DNA from: Bacteroidales bacterium
GTDB lineage: Bacteria; Bacteroidota; Bacteroidia; Bacteroidales; F082
Direction: 5' to 3'
DNA: 64,000 bases
NCBI GenBank assembly: GCA_028704385.1
Contig: JAQVLA010000016.1
Location: 1-64,000 of the forward strand
Part shown: positions 33,654 through 42,543 of the stretch, in pieces
How positions within the stretch are numbered: position 1 is the stretch's first letter
Layout: the number at the start of each line of letters is the position of its first letter
Position numbers and translations under genes: made by a program
Notes under the pieces: generated by a model
What the model saw: only the letters and a program-made list of their open reading frames with translations
Told to the model about the DNA's origin: nothing
Database searches by the model: none

Positions 33654-34222
33654 GGAGGGATTCAAGATTTGATAATTTGACAATTTGAAGGCGTCTCAAT
33701 TTTTATCCGCCGAGACGGAACAGAATTTTCAAATTTTATCGATTTAAGGATTTGTCTCCCGTTGGTCGCCAGGCAGGTTTGAGGATTTGAGGATTCAAGA
33801 TTCAAGTCGAAAAGTTTTAAGGTCGAAGATCAGCTAGTTTAGTAGGTTTAAAGGTGATCGAGCGGAGCCGAGAGCACCGGGTTCAAGGATCTGTCTCCCT
33901 TTGGTCGCCAGATAAATTTGAAGATTTGCCTCCTTTCAGTCCTGTCTGCCGGCCAGGCAGGCGGCAGGCAAGCTCTCGCCTTCTAAGTCACATGCTGTTT
34001 TGGCTAAGTAACTGTTGAAGTTGTAGTTATGTTTTTTATCGCGTGGTGGGGTGTGGTAGCGAGTGGTGAGGTGAAAAACGGTTATAGTGTGTGTTGACGT
34101 AGTCACAGACTACGCCGAGCGTGCCATAGACCAGGCCGGACACAGCGCTTTAGTATGGTTTAGTTTATTTGATGTATGTTGGTTACAAGTGGTCATATTG
34201 TGGGTTGAGCAATTGGTTTGTA

Positions 34223-34314
34223 ATTGGAGTAGCAAAATTACTCATGGTTTTGAGAATAGCAAATTTTTTTTGGTTATTTTTTTTGTTAAGGGGTTTATGG
34301 TAGAAAGAGCCAAG
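34223..34314 (-). promoter_or_regulatory. Orphan copy of the regulator promoter repeat
   Basis: 92 bp nearly identical to 28244-28334. TTTG (34263-34260), 19 nt and TAATTTTG (34240-34233) are kept, as is the GAGTAGCAAAATTACTC inverted repeat. No regulator gene follows; the next minus-strand gene is the antitoxin about 960 bp away. Confidence 0.6.
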
Positions 34315-34388
34315 GCAGAAGTAAAAAGAGCCAAGTGGTGAAGAATGGAAAATGAAGAATGAAAAGTGAAAAATGAAGAATGAAAAAT

Positions 34389-34450
34389 GAAGCCGGCAAG
34401 TGTTGGGAAGCCCCTTTTAGGGGTATGGGGTGCGCTGGGGAGGGGATTCA
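34389..34450. repeat. GCCCCTTTTAGGGG hairpin module, copy 1
   Basis: AAGCCGGCAAGTGTTGGGAA followed by GCCCCTTTTAGGGGTATGGG; the same block is at 36158-36214 with differences only near GCGCTGGGG. Confidence 0.75.
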
Positions 34451-34540
34451 AGATTTGATAATTTGACAATTTGACAATTTGAGGATTCAAGATTCAAAAT
34501 TCAAGATGATGTGATTTATTTCGTTTATTGGTTTTTGTAG

Positions 34541-34588
34541 CCATTTGCGTTGGGGCTCCCCCACGAGTGGGGGCTGGGGGGCAAATGG
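34541..34588. repeat. Hairpin element, copy 3
   Basis: Same stems as copy 1; one change in the bulge (CGTTGGGGC instead of CGTCGGGGC), which leaves both stems intact. Confidence 0.85.
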
Positions 34589-34857
34589 GGAGGGATTCAA
34601 GGATTCAAGATTCAAAATTTAAGATTCAAGTCGAAGGTCTGAAGGTTGAAAGTCAAAGGTCAGCTAGTTATTTAGTAGGATTAGAGGTGATCGAGCGGAG
34701 TCGAAAGCACCGGGGATTTATGATAGAAAGAGCCAAGGCAAAAGTTAAAAGAGCCAAGTTGTAAGAGCTGTTTTAAGAGCCAAGGCAGAAGTAAAAAGAG
34801 CCAAGTGGTGAAAAATGAAAAATGAAGCTTTGTCGAAAGTCTTAAGGTCAATAAATG

Positions 34858-36042
34858 TTATAAAAACCAGGGGAAAATTATTTTTTCTTTTGTTTCGGGG
34901 GTGTTTGAGATGATGTAGTGGTGTTGGATTTGTAGTTTGTTAGCGAGTTTTTCGAGTTTAAACAGGTCTTGATTGATGGCTTTTTGTTTTACTTCCAGGG
35001 CGATGTTATTGTTGAGGATGAAGTCTATTTCGGCAGTATTGCGGAGGTTGTAATACACTAGTTTGCCATAATGCATTAATTGATTGGCAACAGTAGTTTC
35101 GAGCAGTTGACCCGTGCTGGTTTTGGTAATGAGATTCAGGATACCTGTATCAGAAAAATATACTTTTTTGCCTCCGGCAACACTTCGGTCGATATTAGCG
35201 GTGTGTTTTGGGATGAGGGACAGGAAGAAAATGCCTTCAAGGAATTCGAGGTAATTGTATATTTTCAGGCGGTTGATGCCTAATTCGGAAGACAATCGGG
35301 TTATATCGATAATATTACCATTGCGTGGTCCAAGGAGCAAGATCAGATCGCGCAGCTCTTTGATGTCTTTCAGTTGGCTGAAGACTTTGATGTCTTTTTC
35401 GAAGAAGGAGGCAAAGATATTTTTGAGGATCAGTGTTTTTGTTTCCAGGTTGGGGGTGAGTACGACCTCAGGGAATCCGCCGTAGTTCATATATTGCTCA
35501 TAGAGCTCCATGCGTTTCACCTGGCTGTATTTGCTATGTAGCTGAATCACCTCATCAAAGTTGGGCTGGATATCAGAAACAGGGAGTTGTTCGTTAAAGT
35601 AAAGGAATTCTCTAAAGCTCAATGGTTTTAGGATAAAAAGAAATTTTCGGCCGCTGAGTGATTCTGGGAAAAGATTTCGGAGGTAGTAATTAGAGGAGCC
35701 TGTAAGGATGAATTTTAACTGGTAATGATCGATAAGGTATTTGATGATTGTGGTGATCTCTGGAAAATTTTGAATTTCGTCGATACAGACCAAAAATCTT
35801 TCTCCGGGAACAGCCCCCGTGGAATCGCGAAGGTCGTTGTAAATTTTATTATAATCCTGGCTTTCGAAAAGCAGGTGATCCAGGGGATTATCAAAGTCGA
35901 ACCAGATTTGCTTTCCCTTCCACACCTCTGCCAATTGCTTCATAAGGGTTGTTTTGCCAACCTGCCTCATTCCGGTGATGACGATAGCATTTTTGTGGTT
36001 TAGTTGTTTTTCTATGGTATAAAAAAGTGCGCGTTTTAACAT
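34858..36042 (-). CDS. ATP-binding protein, AAA + DUF4143 (paralogue 2 of 4)
   Basis: 394 residues. Walker A is GMRQVGKTT (near 24-32) and Walker B FLVCIDEIQNF; LTGSSNYYLRNLFPESLSGR is the sensor segment. The C-terminal NTAEIDFILNNNIALEVKQK is the nuclease-like DUF4143 core with the D..E.K pattern. Flanked by repeats on both sides. Just upstream are an 8+8-bp inverted repeat (36076-36095) and a TACTTTTG box at 36068-36061. Confidence 0.88.
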   Translation of the reverse strand: MLKRALFYTIEKQLNHKNAIVITGMRQVGKTTLMKQLAEVWKGKQIWFDFDNPLDHLLFESQDYNKIYNDLRDSTGAVPGERFLVCIDEIQNFPEITTIIKYLIDHYQLKFILTGSSNYYLRNLFPESLSGRKFLFILKPLSFREFLYFNEQLPVSDIQPNFDEVIQLHSKYSQVKRMELYEQYMNYGGFPEVVLTPNLETKTLILKNIFASFFEKDIKVFSQLKDIKELRDLILLLGPRNGNIIDITRLSSELGINRLKIYNYLEFLEGIFFLSLIPKHTANIDRSVAGGKKVYFSDTGILNLITKTSTGQLLETTVANQLMHYGKLVYYNLRNTAEIDFILNNNIALEVKQKAINQDLFKLEKLANKLQIQHHYIISNTPETKEKIIFPWFL

Positions 36043-36075
36043 TGTGTAAGAATTTATTTACAAAAGTACGCAAAA

Positions 36076-36095
36076 TTGTAAAATAAATTTTACAA
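36076..36095. promoter_or_regulatory. Inverted repeat upstream of ATPase 2
   Basis: TTGTAAAATAAATTTTACAA: 8-bp arms around a 4-bp centre, about 34 bp before the start codon, next to a TACTTTTG -7-like box (36068-36061). Possible operator; no TTTG at the expected -33 distance. Confidence 0.4.
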
Positions 36096-36308
36096 AAATG
36101 ATTTTTGTGAATGGGAAATGAAAGATTGCCGAAGGTCTGAATGAAAAATGAAAAATGAAGCCGGCAAGTGTTGGGAAGCCCCTTTTAGGGGTATGGGGTG
36201 CGGAGGGGAGGGGATTCAAGATTTGATAATTTGGCAATTTGACAATTTGAGGATTCAAGATTCAAAATTTAAGATGATGTGATATATTTCGTTTATTGGT
36301 TTTTGTAG

Positions 36309-36357
36309 CCATTTGCGTTGGGGCTCCCCCACGAGTGGGGGCTGGGGGGGCAAATGG
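36309..36357. repeat. Hairpin element, copy 4
   Basis: Same stems as copy 1 with one additional G in the G-run of the right side. Confidence 0.85.
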
Positions 36358-36507
36358 GGGGCGTAATGATTCAAGATTTAATGGATTTGAAGATTTGAAA
36401 ACCTGTCTCCCGCTGGTCGCTAGATAAATTTGACAGTTTGAAAACGTATCAATTTTCAGTTTTATCAATTTAAGGATTTTATGTTTTACTTCGTTTATTG
36501 GTTTTTG

Positions 36508-36558
36508 CCACTTTGTGCGTTAGGGCTCCCCCACGAGTGGGGGCCGGGGGGCACATGG
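36508..36558. repeat. Hairpin element, copy 5 (divergent, stem conserved)
   Basis: The outer stem reads ..TGTGC on the left and GCACA.. on the right instead of TTTGC/GCAAA. Both arms changed together so that pairing is kept; the inner CCCCCAC/GTGGGGG stem is unchanged. Confidence 0.75.
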
Positions 36559-36680
36559 GGAGGGAATTCAAGATTTGATAATTTGATAATTTGAGGATTT
36601 GACAATTTGAAGATTTAAGATTCCGAATTCAAGATTTGAGGGATTTGAAGATTTGAAGATTTGAGTTATTTAGTGGGGTT

Positions 36681-36777
36681 GGAGGTGATCGAGCGGCTTG
36701 TACTGAGCTTGCCTGCCGACCGCAGGAAGGTAGGCTTGCCGAAGTAAGCCGAGAGCACCGGGGATTCAAAGATTCAA
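36681..36777. repeat. 97-bp REP-like module, copy 1
   Basis: GGAGGTGATCGAGCGGCTTG, then a GCCTGCCGACCGCAGGAAGG palindromic core, then GCCGAGAGCACCGGGGATTC. One difference by eye from 38274-38370. Confidence 0.85.
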
Positions 36778-36850
36778 AATTCAAAATTCAAAATTCAAAA
36801 TTTGATAATTTGAGGATTTAAAAGGTTTATGGGTTAAAGTTTATTGCTTT

Positions 36851-38104
36851 TTATTTTCCCAGGGAGGCGAGTGAAATCACATTTATGCCATCTGGGCGGC
36901 GATGGCTCATTCCGGTACCGGTGATGATATTTAAAGATTGGGGTAAATTTGATTTGGTGACATCGATGGATGAGGCAAACTTTATGAGGTTTTTAGCTGC
37001 CTGTTCGATAAAACCTGCGCCGAGTTTTATTTCGAAAGCGGCATAGTTGCCATTGCGTTTTTGCACGATGGTGTCAATTTCCAGTCCGTAGGAATCGTTG
37101 TAATGAAATACGCTTGCGTCATTTGCTTTGGCATATACATTTAATTCGTGGGTAGCCAAAGACTCGAATAAAAAACCGGTGTATTTCAGGTCTTTAAACA
37201 ATGACCCTTCATCCAGCCCTAATGCTGCAGCGGCCAAAGAAGTGTCGCACAGGTGACGTTTGGGTGATCTTCTGAGGGAGGCTGATGAGCGGATATGTGG
37301 ATTAAAAGCGGGTTGTTCGAATAAAATCATTAAGCGCGATAAGGCATCAAGGTACGCAGTAATAGTATTTCTTGACACTTCATTATTGTCAAAAGTTTTT
37401 ACATCTCTTTCCAGCGTTTTATTATCAACGAGGGTTGCTGTGTTTCTGGCAATTGAACGCAATAAACTACGTACTTTAAACGGGTCACGTTTAACACCTG
37501 AGGTCCGGCTCATATCCACTTCACAAAGCAAATCCACATAACCGGCATTAATTTTGACTGCATTTTTTTGGTTTGCGTTAATTAAAGCCGGCCATCCACC
37601 TATCAGTATTTTATCGATAATGAAATCAAGTGAAACGCCGGGCTCGTAAAAGTCGGGAAGTTGTTTTTCCAACAAATCAGACATTTTAACTAAACCAGAA
37701 GAAAATCCCAGTTCCTGCCATGACAAGGTATCCATTTGTACAATGGTAAAACGACCTGCACCACTATGAAGTTTGGCATCATCACTTGGGTTAGCCGAAC
37801 CCGTGAGGAGAAATTGTCCTTTAGCTTTTCGGTTGTCCACTTCATGCCTGACGTAATTCCATATTTCGGGATAAATCTGCCATTCGTCAATTAATCTTGG
37901 TGTATCGCCCGCTAACAAGAGCTGTGGATTTGTTGCCATTATGATTGGAACTTGCTGGTCTCTGTCCATTTCCAAGATGCTTTTGGCAAATTGATTTGCT
38001 GTAGCTGTCTTTCCGCATGCTTTTGGTCCTTTAATTAGCACTGCTCCAGAAGCGGATAATTTCTCTTTTAAGTCGTCTTCGACTATTCTGTTTATGTACT
38101 TCAT
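36851..38104 (-). CDS. ATP-binding protein, AAA + DUF4143 (paralogue 3 of 4)
   Basis: 417 residues from the ATG at 38104 (MKYINRIVEDDLKEKL); the frame extends 25 residues further but across the promoter. Walker A is GPKACGKT, Walker B TPRLIDEWQIYPEIW, and LLTGSANPSDDAKLHSGAGR the sensor segment. The C-terminal SYGLEIDTIVQKRNGNYAAF and EIKLGAG carry the nuclease-like D..E.K pattern of DUF4143. It is more distant from the other three copies, belonging to the subgroup with a Cys in Walker A. It has a clear promoter with triple operator-like repeats. Confidence 0.88.
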   Translation of the reverse strand: MKYINRIVEDDLKEKLSASGAVLIKGPKACGKTATANQFAKSILEMDRDQQVPIIMATNPQLLLAGDTPRLIDEWQIYPEIWNYVRHEVDNRKAKGQFLLTGSANPSDDAKLHSGAGRFTIVQMDTLSWQELGFSSGLVKMSDLLEKQLPDFYEPGVSLDFIIDKILIGGWPALINANQKNAVKINAGYVDLLCEVDMSRTSGVKRDPFKVRSLLRSIARNTATLVDNKTLERDVKTFDNNEVSRNTITAYLDALSRLMILFEQPAFNPHIRSSASLRRSPKRHLCDTSLAAAALGLDEGSLFKDLKYTGFLFESLATHELNVYAKANDASVFHYNDSYGLEIDTIVQKRNGNYAAFEIKLGAGFIEQAAKNLIKFASSIDVTKSNLPQSLNIITGTGMSHRRPDGINVISLASLGK

Positions 38105-38126
38105 AATTAGCAGTATAATTTGATTA

Positions 38127-38157
38127 CAAAGGTATGAGGATTTTTCTATTGTGCAAA
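38127..38157 (-). promoter_or_regulatory. Bacteroidota-type promoter of ATPase 3
   Basis: On the minus strand TTTG (38157-38154), exactly 19 nt, then TACCTTTG (38134-38127), a full match to the TTTG/TAnnTTTG consensus, with the start codon 22 bp downstream of the -7 box. The -33 box lies inside one of three TTGTGCAA-containing repeats. Confidence 0.75.
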
Positions 38158-38205
38158 ATAAAGAAATTATATTGTGCAAAATTCAGGAAAAATATTGTGC
38201 AATAT
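38148..38205. promoter_or_regulatory. Three 23-bp-spaced operator-like direct repeats
   Basis: ATTGTGCAAAAT at 38148-38159 and 38171-38182, and ATTGTGCAATAT at 38194-38205. The period is exactly 23 bp, about two helical turns, placing all three on one face. The first overlaps the -33 box, so a bound protein would probably repress. Confidence 0.65.
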
Positions 38206-38543
38206 TATGGTATTTTTTTGATTTATGAGTTTACGGGTTCACGGGTTGAGAGGTTGGATGTTTTAGAAGGTTTGGAGGTGATCAAGCGGCTTGTACTGAG
38301 CTTGCCTGCCGACCGCAGGAAGGTAGGCTTGCCGAAGTAAGCCGAGAGCACCGGGGATTCAAAGATTCAAGATTCCGAAATCAAGATTTAAGGATTCAAG
38401 AGCCAAGGCAAAAGCGATGCCCTGAGCATGCCGAAAGGTAAAAAGAATCAAGATAGAGCGGCGGCAGCGTCTGCTTAAGGTAAAACGAGCCCCCGCTAAG
38501 CGGGGCCAAAGCTAATGCCAATGGCTATTATGGGTTTACTGGT
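38206..38543. repeat. Repeat spacer between ATPase 3 promoter and leuS
   Basis: TTTACGGGTTCACGGGTTGA words, the 97-bp REP-like module copy 2 (38274-38370), GATTCAAGATTCC words, GAGCCAAGGC and CCTGAGCATGCCGAAAGG words, then about 80 bp ending at the leuS stop codon without a clear terminator. Confidence 0.75.
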
Positions 38544-41500
38544 TTATGTTACTATATTAATAATGCGTTTGGGTACGATGATGACCTTTTTGATGGGTTT
38601 ACCGGCGATCCATTTGACTGATTCTTCGTGGGCAAGTACCTGGGCTTCGATGGTTTTTGTGTCCATATCCAGAGGTAGTTCGAGCTCGAAGCGTTTTTTG
38701 CCGTTGAAGGAGACGGGATAAGTAAAGGTGTTCTCGATCAGGTACTGCTCGTCCCATTGCGGGTAGGGCTGACTGGTAACGCTTTGGCTGTGGCCGAGCA
38801 GCTGCCAAAGTTCTTCGGCCAGGTGCGGGGCGTAAGGTGAAATGAGGATCACAAGCGGCTCCAGTATCAGGCGTTTGTTGCATTTGAGGTCGGCCAGCTC
38901 GTTGGTACAGATCATGAAGGCCGAGACGGCGGTGTTGAAGGAGAAGCGTTCGATGTCTTCTTCCACCTTGCGGATGGTCTTGTGCAGGATTTTGAGCTCG
39001 GCTTTCGTGGCGTTTTCTTCGGAGATGTTGAAAAGTTGCTGCTCATCATGAAACATCCTCCAAAACTTTCGGATGAACCGAAAAACACCTTCGATGCCTT
39101 GTGTGTCCCAGGGTTTGGATTGCTCAAGCGGGCCGAGGAACATCTCATACATGCGCAGGGTGTCGGCTCCATAGCGTTCGATCAGTTCGTCAGGGTTTTG
39201 TACATTGTATTTGGATTTCGACATCTTTTCCACTTCCCATCCGCAGTAGTATTTACCTTCTTCGAGCAAAAAGACGGCCTCGGCAAGGTGTGGCTGCCAT
39301 TTTTTAAAGGCATCGATGTCGAGGATGTCGTTGTGCACGAGGCTGATGTCCACATGGATGGGATCGGTAAAGTGTTCGCGGCCTTCGATATTTTTGGAAG
39401 CAAAAACAGGAATCGCTTTCAACTCAGGTTTTTCTTCAAATTCGGGCACGTCCTCACCACGGATGGCAGCTGCGATTTTATTAAAGACGTTTTCCTTTTC
39501 GAGTAACATATCCCGGGTAGGGATTAACAGGATTTTATAACCTTTTTCGCGGGCATAATCCGCATAGGGATGCACCACTTTTTCGAGGCTTCGCACCCGG
39601 CGTACTTCGATAATGAGTTTGGCCTCGGGGCTAAAGAAGTCGAATTTACGGTGGCCATCACGGAATTCGCGTACAAACTCCACTCCCATGCTTTTGTTTT
39701 GGAGTTTTTGCCAGAGGTAATACTCAGCCATCTTTTCTGCATTGACGCGATAGACCAGACTTGAGCGGCCTTGTATCATACCCTGGTTGATCATCTTTTT
39801 GAAAGGTTCGTCTTTCACGGTCAGGCCCAGATCGTAGAGGAACATATTCCAGAAGCGTGCATAGATGAGGTGGCCGGTGGCATGTTCGGCTCCACCCATA
39901 TAAAGATCAACCTGTTGCCAGTATTGATTGGCTTCTTTGCTGAAATATTCATCAGGATTTTTTGAATCCATATAGCGCAGGTAGTAACCGCTGGAGCCGG
40001 CGAATCCGGGCATGGTATTGGTTTCGAGGGGATAGCCTTCAGGCGTTAGCCAGTCTTTGGCACGTGCCAGAGGCGGCTCGCCCGATTCGGTAGGCAGGTA
40101 GGCGTCCACAGCAGGCAGCTCGAGGGGTAATTGATCTTCGTTGAGGGTATAGGGCATGCCGTTTCTGTAGTAGATCGGGAAAGGCTCGCCCCAATAGCGC
40201 TGGCGGCTGAAAATGGCATCGCGCAGGCGGTAATTGGTTTTGCTTGTTCCGATGCCTTGTTTTTCGGCTTCGGCCACAACTTTCAGGATGGCATCTTTAA
40301 CCTGGAGGCCGTTGATGAAGCCCGAGTTGATCATGATGCCTTCTTTGGCGTCGTAGGAGTCGTCCCAAAGGGCAGGATCAACAGCTGTTTCGCCAGCTTG
40401 CTGTACTACCTGTATGATAGGGAGGCTATAATGACGGGCAAAGGCGAAGTCGCGGCTGTCGTGTGCCGGCACTGCCATGATAGCGCCGGTGCCATAGCCC
40501 ATGAGCACATAATCGGCAATCCAGATAGGGATGGGTTGAGCGGTAAAGGGATTGATAGCATAAGCACCTGTGAACTCTCCGCTTACCTTTTTCACTTCGG
40601 CGATACGCTCGCGTTCGGAGCGGTTTTTGGTTTTTTGGATATAGCTTTCAACGGCAGCTTTTTGTTCCGGCGTGGTGAGTTGCATCACCAGTTCGTGCTC
40701 GGGTGCCAGCACCATAAAGGTAGCGCCGAAGATGGTGTCAGGGCGTGTGGTGAACACCTCAATCTGATGATCACTGGCTTGCACATGAAATTGGAGGGTG
40801 CCGCCTACGGATTTCCCTATCCAGTTGCGTTGAATGTCTTTGATGGAATCGCTCCATTCGAGGCTGTCGAGCCCTTTGAGCAGGCGGTCGGAATAGGCTG
40901 TGATGCGTAGCAGCCATTGCTTCATGGATTTGCGTTCCACGGGATGACCGCCTCTAACGGAGAGCCCTTCGCTTACTTCGTCGTTGGCCAGCACAGTTCC
41001 AAGTGCCGGGCACCAGTTAACCATGGTGTCGGCCAGGTAGGCCAGGCGGTAATGCATCAGCAGTTGCTGCTGTTCGATCTCGGTAAAGGCAATCCATTGT
41101 GCTGCCGAAAAGGCGTTATGCTCGGTGCAAATGGCTTCTACACCCTGGCTACCCTGATTTTCGAAGGCTGCGATAAGAGAAGCAATGGGTTCGGCCTTAT
41201 CGGTTTGTTTGTTGTACCAGGAGTTAAAGAGCTGGATAAAAGTCCATTGTGTCCATTTGTAATAAGCCGGATCGCTGGTGCGCACCTCACGATCCCAGTC
41301 GTAGGAGAAGCCAATTTTATCAAGCTGCTCACGATAGCGTGCTATATTTTTTTCGGTAGTAATGGCTGGATGCGTTCCGGTTTGGATGGCATATTGTTCG
41401 GCGGGAAGGCCATAAGCATCATAACCCATGGGATGTAGCACGTTGAAACCTTTGTGACGTTTGTAGCGGGCAAAGATATCGGAGGCGATATAGCCCAGCG

Positions 41501-41654
41501 GATGGCCCACATGCAGGCCGGCCCCGGAAGGATAAGGAAACATATCGAGCACATAATATTTGGGTTTGCTGTGGTCGATGGCTGTTTTATAGCTTTTGTG
41601 CTTGCGCCAGTAGTCCTGCCATTTTTTTTCTACCGCGTTAAAATTGTAGTCCAT
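38544..41654 (-). CDS. leuS: Leucyl-tRNA synthetase with an inserted DUF559/VSR-like domain
   Basis: 1036 residues, about 100 more than usual for the phylum. [16 protein letters not shown] (41-54) is the HIGH region and EKMSKSKYN (809-817) the KMSKS loop. The editing domain with [13 protein letters not shown] follows residue 300, and [22 protein letters not shown] sequence is kept. Residues about 638-735 are not part of Leu[20 protein letters not shown], then [17 protein letters not shown], then [18 protein letters not shown]. This resembles DUF559, a PD-(D/E)XK/VSR-like fold, lying between [17 protein letters not shown] and [16 protein letters not shown]. The GG/D residues usual after the IE strand are replaced (EVRRV), so nuclease activity is doubtful. 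It attaches leucine to tRNA-Leu. Confidence 0.93.
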   Translation of the reverse strand: MDYNFNAVEKKWQDYWRKHKSYKTAIDHSKPKYYVLDMFPYPSGAGLHVGHPLGYIASDIFARYKRHKGFNVLHPMGYDAYGLPAEQYAIQTGTHPAITTEKNIARYREQLDKIGFSYDWDREVRTSDPAYYKWTQWTFIQLFNSWYNKQTDKAEPIASLIAAFENQGSQGVEAICTEHNAFSAAQWIAFTEIEQQQLLMHYRLAYLADTMVNWCPALGTVLANDEVSEGLSVRGGHPVERKSMKQWLLRITAYSDRLLKGLDSLEWSDSIKDIQRNWIGKSVGGTLQFHVQASDHQIEVFTTRPDTIFGATFMVLAPEHELVMQLTTPEQKAAVESYIQKTKNRSERERIAEVKKVSGEFTGAYAINPFTAQPIPIWIADYVLMGYGTGAIMAVPAHDSRDFAFARHYSLPIIQVVQQAGETAVDPALWDDSYDAKEGIMINSGFINGLQVKDAILKVVAEAEKQGIGTSKTNYRLRDAIFSRQRYWGEPFPIYYRNGMPYTLNEDQLPLELPAVDAYLPTESGEPPLARAKDWLTPEGYPLETNTMPGFAGSSGYYLRYMDSKNPDEYFSKEANQYWQQVDLYMGGAEHATGHLIYARFWNMFLYDLGLTVKDEPFKKMINQGMIQGRSSLVYRVNAEKMAEYYLWQKLQNKSMGVEFVREFRDGHRKFDFFSPEAKLIIEVRRVRSLEKVVHPYADYAREKGYKILLIPTRDMLLEKENVFNKIAAAIRGEDVPEFEEKPELKAIPVFASKNIEGREHFTDPIHVDISLVHNDILDIDAFKKWQPHLAEAVFLLEEGKYYCGWEVEKMSKSKYNVQNPDELIERYGADTLRMYEMFLGPLEQSKPWDTQGIEGVFRFIRKFWRMFHDEQQLFNISEENATKAELKILHKTIRKVEEDIERFSFNTAVSAFMICTNELADLKCNKRLILEPLVILISPYAPHLAEELWQLLGHSQSVTSQPYPQWDEQYLIENTFTYPVSFNGKKRFELELPLDMDTKTIEAQVLAHEESVKWIAGKPIKKVIIVPKRIINIVT

Positions 41655-41691
41655 GGGTTAATATGCTGATTTGAAGTTTATATGCTAAAAA

Positions 41692-42384
41692 TTATTGATC
41701 GTGTTCCAATTCATCAAATGAAAGATCCATGAGTGGAAATTTTTCCCAACCGGTATAGTCGAAGTGCCACCATTCGTGCGGATAAACGCTGAAGCCGGAT
41801 TGCTGCATGGTGGTGATGAGGAGTTTACGGTTTTGTATCACCTCATCAGGGAGGTGTGGATAGTCCGGGCCCGCCTTTTCTGTGAAGTCGTCGTAGGCAG
41901 TTGGCATTGGGAGTTCCTTTCCTGTCTGGAGATCCACCAGGGTGATGTCAACAGCAGCGCCTCTGTTGTGACGCGAGCCATGCCAGGGAGCTGCCACGAA
42001 ATTGGTGTCCGGATACACCTCGTAAAAGCGAAGGGTTGCAGCATAAGGGCGGTAAGCATCGAATATTTTGATGGTGAGTCCTTTGCTTTTGAATGCATTT
42101 TGTGCTTTTGCGAGGGCTTCGGCCACGGGTTTGCGAGCCCAGGCAGCAGCTTGGGGGTAGATGATTTCGCCGGCGAAGTTGTTGTGTGTGGCATAGCGGA
42201 TGTCGAGAATGATGCCGGAAATTGCCGTTTCGAGGTTTATCATCTGCATATCAGGATCTTTATTCACACTACTGTGATAGCTGTTTTGATCGCTGATCAG
42301 CGGCAGCTTGTAGGGATTGCTGCTTTGCGACTGGGCGAGCAGAAAACCTGGCAGGAGGAAGAAGAAAAGCAGGATATTTCTCAT
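41692..42384 (-). CDS. D-alanyl-D-alanine dipeptidase (VanX/DdpX-like)
   Basis: 230 residues from the ATG at 42384 (MRNILLFFFLLPGFLLAQ), which gives a signal peptide; the longer frame to 42534 adds 50 residues from word repeats. IKIFDAYRP carries the Arg, GSRHNRGAAVDITLVD the zinc His and Asp, and PHEWWHFDY the catalytic Glu and zinc His of peptidase family M15D. It would cleave D-Ala-D-Ala in the periplasm, probably for recycling. It lies 37 bp upstream of leuS on the same strand. Confidence 0.9.
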   Translation of the reverse strand: MRNILLFFFLLPGFLLAQSQSSNPYKLPLISDQNSYHSSVNKDPDMQMINLETAISGIILDIRYATHNNFAGEIIYPQAAAWARKPVAEALAKAQNAFKSKGLTIKIFDAYRPYAATLRFYEVYPDTNFVAAPWHGSRHNRGAAVDITLVDLQTGKELPMPTAYDDFTEKAGPDYPHLPDEVIQNRKLLITTMQQSGFSVYPHEWWHFDYTGWEKFPLMDLSFDELEHDQ

Positions 42385-42439
42385 TGTGATAGGCTTACTG
42401 AGTTCAGGCTGCGAAGTTAGGAAAATTAGTGTGAAGGTC

Positions 42440-42535
42440 GGCATCTCGACTACGCTCGATGACCTTTGGTCGAAGGTCGGAAAGTCTGAAGGTCGGAAAG
42501 TCGAAAGTCTGAAAGTCCAATCGCCAAAAGCCAAC
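42440..42535. repeat. Word-repeat spacer, AGTCTGAAGGTCGG dialect
   Basis: GAAGGTCGGAAAGTCTGAAG and GTCGAAAGTCTGAAAGTCC words with GCCAAAAGCC words, between the FG-GAP gene stop and the dipeptidase start. Confidence 0.75.
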
Positions 42536-42543
42536 AGCTGTCC

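Larger units (their letters stand above)
33272..34857. repeat. 1.6-kb repeat mosaic without supported genes
   Basis: In order: AATTTGATAATTTGA words; GTCGAAAGTCAAATGTCAG-GTGATCGAGCGG module (33320-33422); module B (33542-33690) with hairpin copy 2; CTGTCTCCC..GGTCGCC palindromes (about 33752-33777, 33891-33917); module A (33802-33928); a REP palindrome CCTGTCTGCCGGCC/GGCGGCAGGC (about 33940-33970); a unique stretch (34000-34222); promoter repeat (34223-34314); GAAAAATGAAG words; a GCCCCTTTTAGGGG hairpin module (34389-34450); hairpin copy 3 (34541-34588); another GTGATCGAGCGG module (34686-34715); GAGCCAAG words. The 84-residue plus-strand frame at 34087 lacks support. Confidence 0.8.
36043..36850. 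repeat. Upstream region of ATPase 2 followed by repeat mosaic
   Basis: 36043-36105 is AT-rich promoter-like DNA. Then the GCCCCTTTTAGGGG module copy 2 (36158-36214), hairpin copies 4 (36309-36357) and 5 (36508-36558), an ACCTGTCTCCCGCTGGTCGC half-palindrome (about 36401-36425), AATTTGATAATTTGA words, and a 97-bp module (36681-36777) repeated at 38274-38370. No gene is supported. Confidence 0.8.

Noticed and set aside
34087..34341. 84-residue plus-strand frame with a hydrophobic stretch
   Set aside because: It crosses the promoter repeat and ends in GAGCCAAG words; the similar frame at 28066-28323 diverges outside the repeat, so the shared peptide reflects shared DNA.
40131..40910. 259-residue plus-strand frame
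   Set aside because: It lies opposite leuS, a clear gene; codon-shadow frame.
42385..42534. 50-residue N-terminal extension of the D-Ala-D-Ala dipeptidase
   Set aside because: Repeat-derived and would hide the signal peptide.
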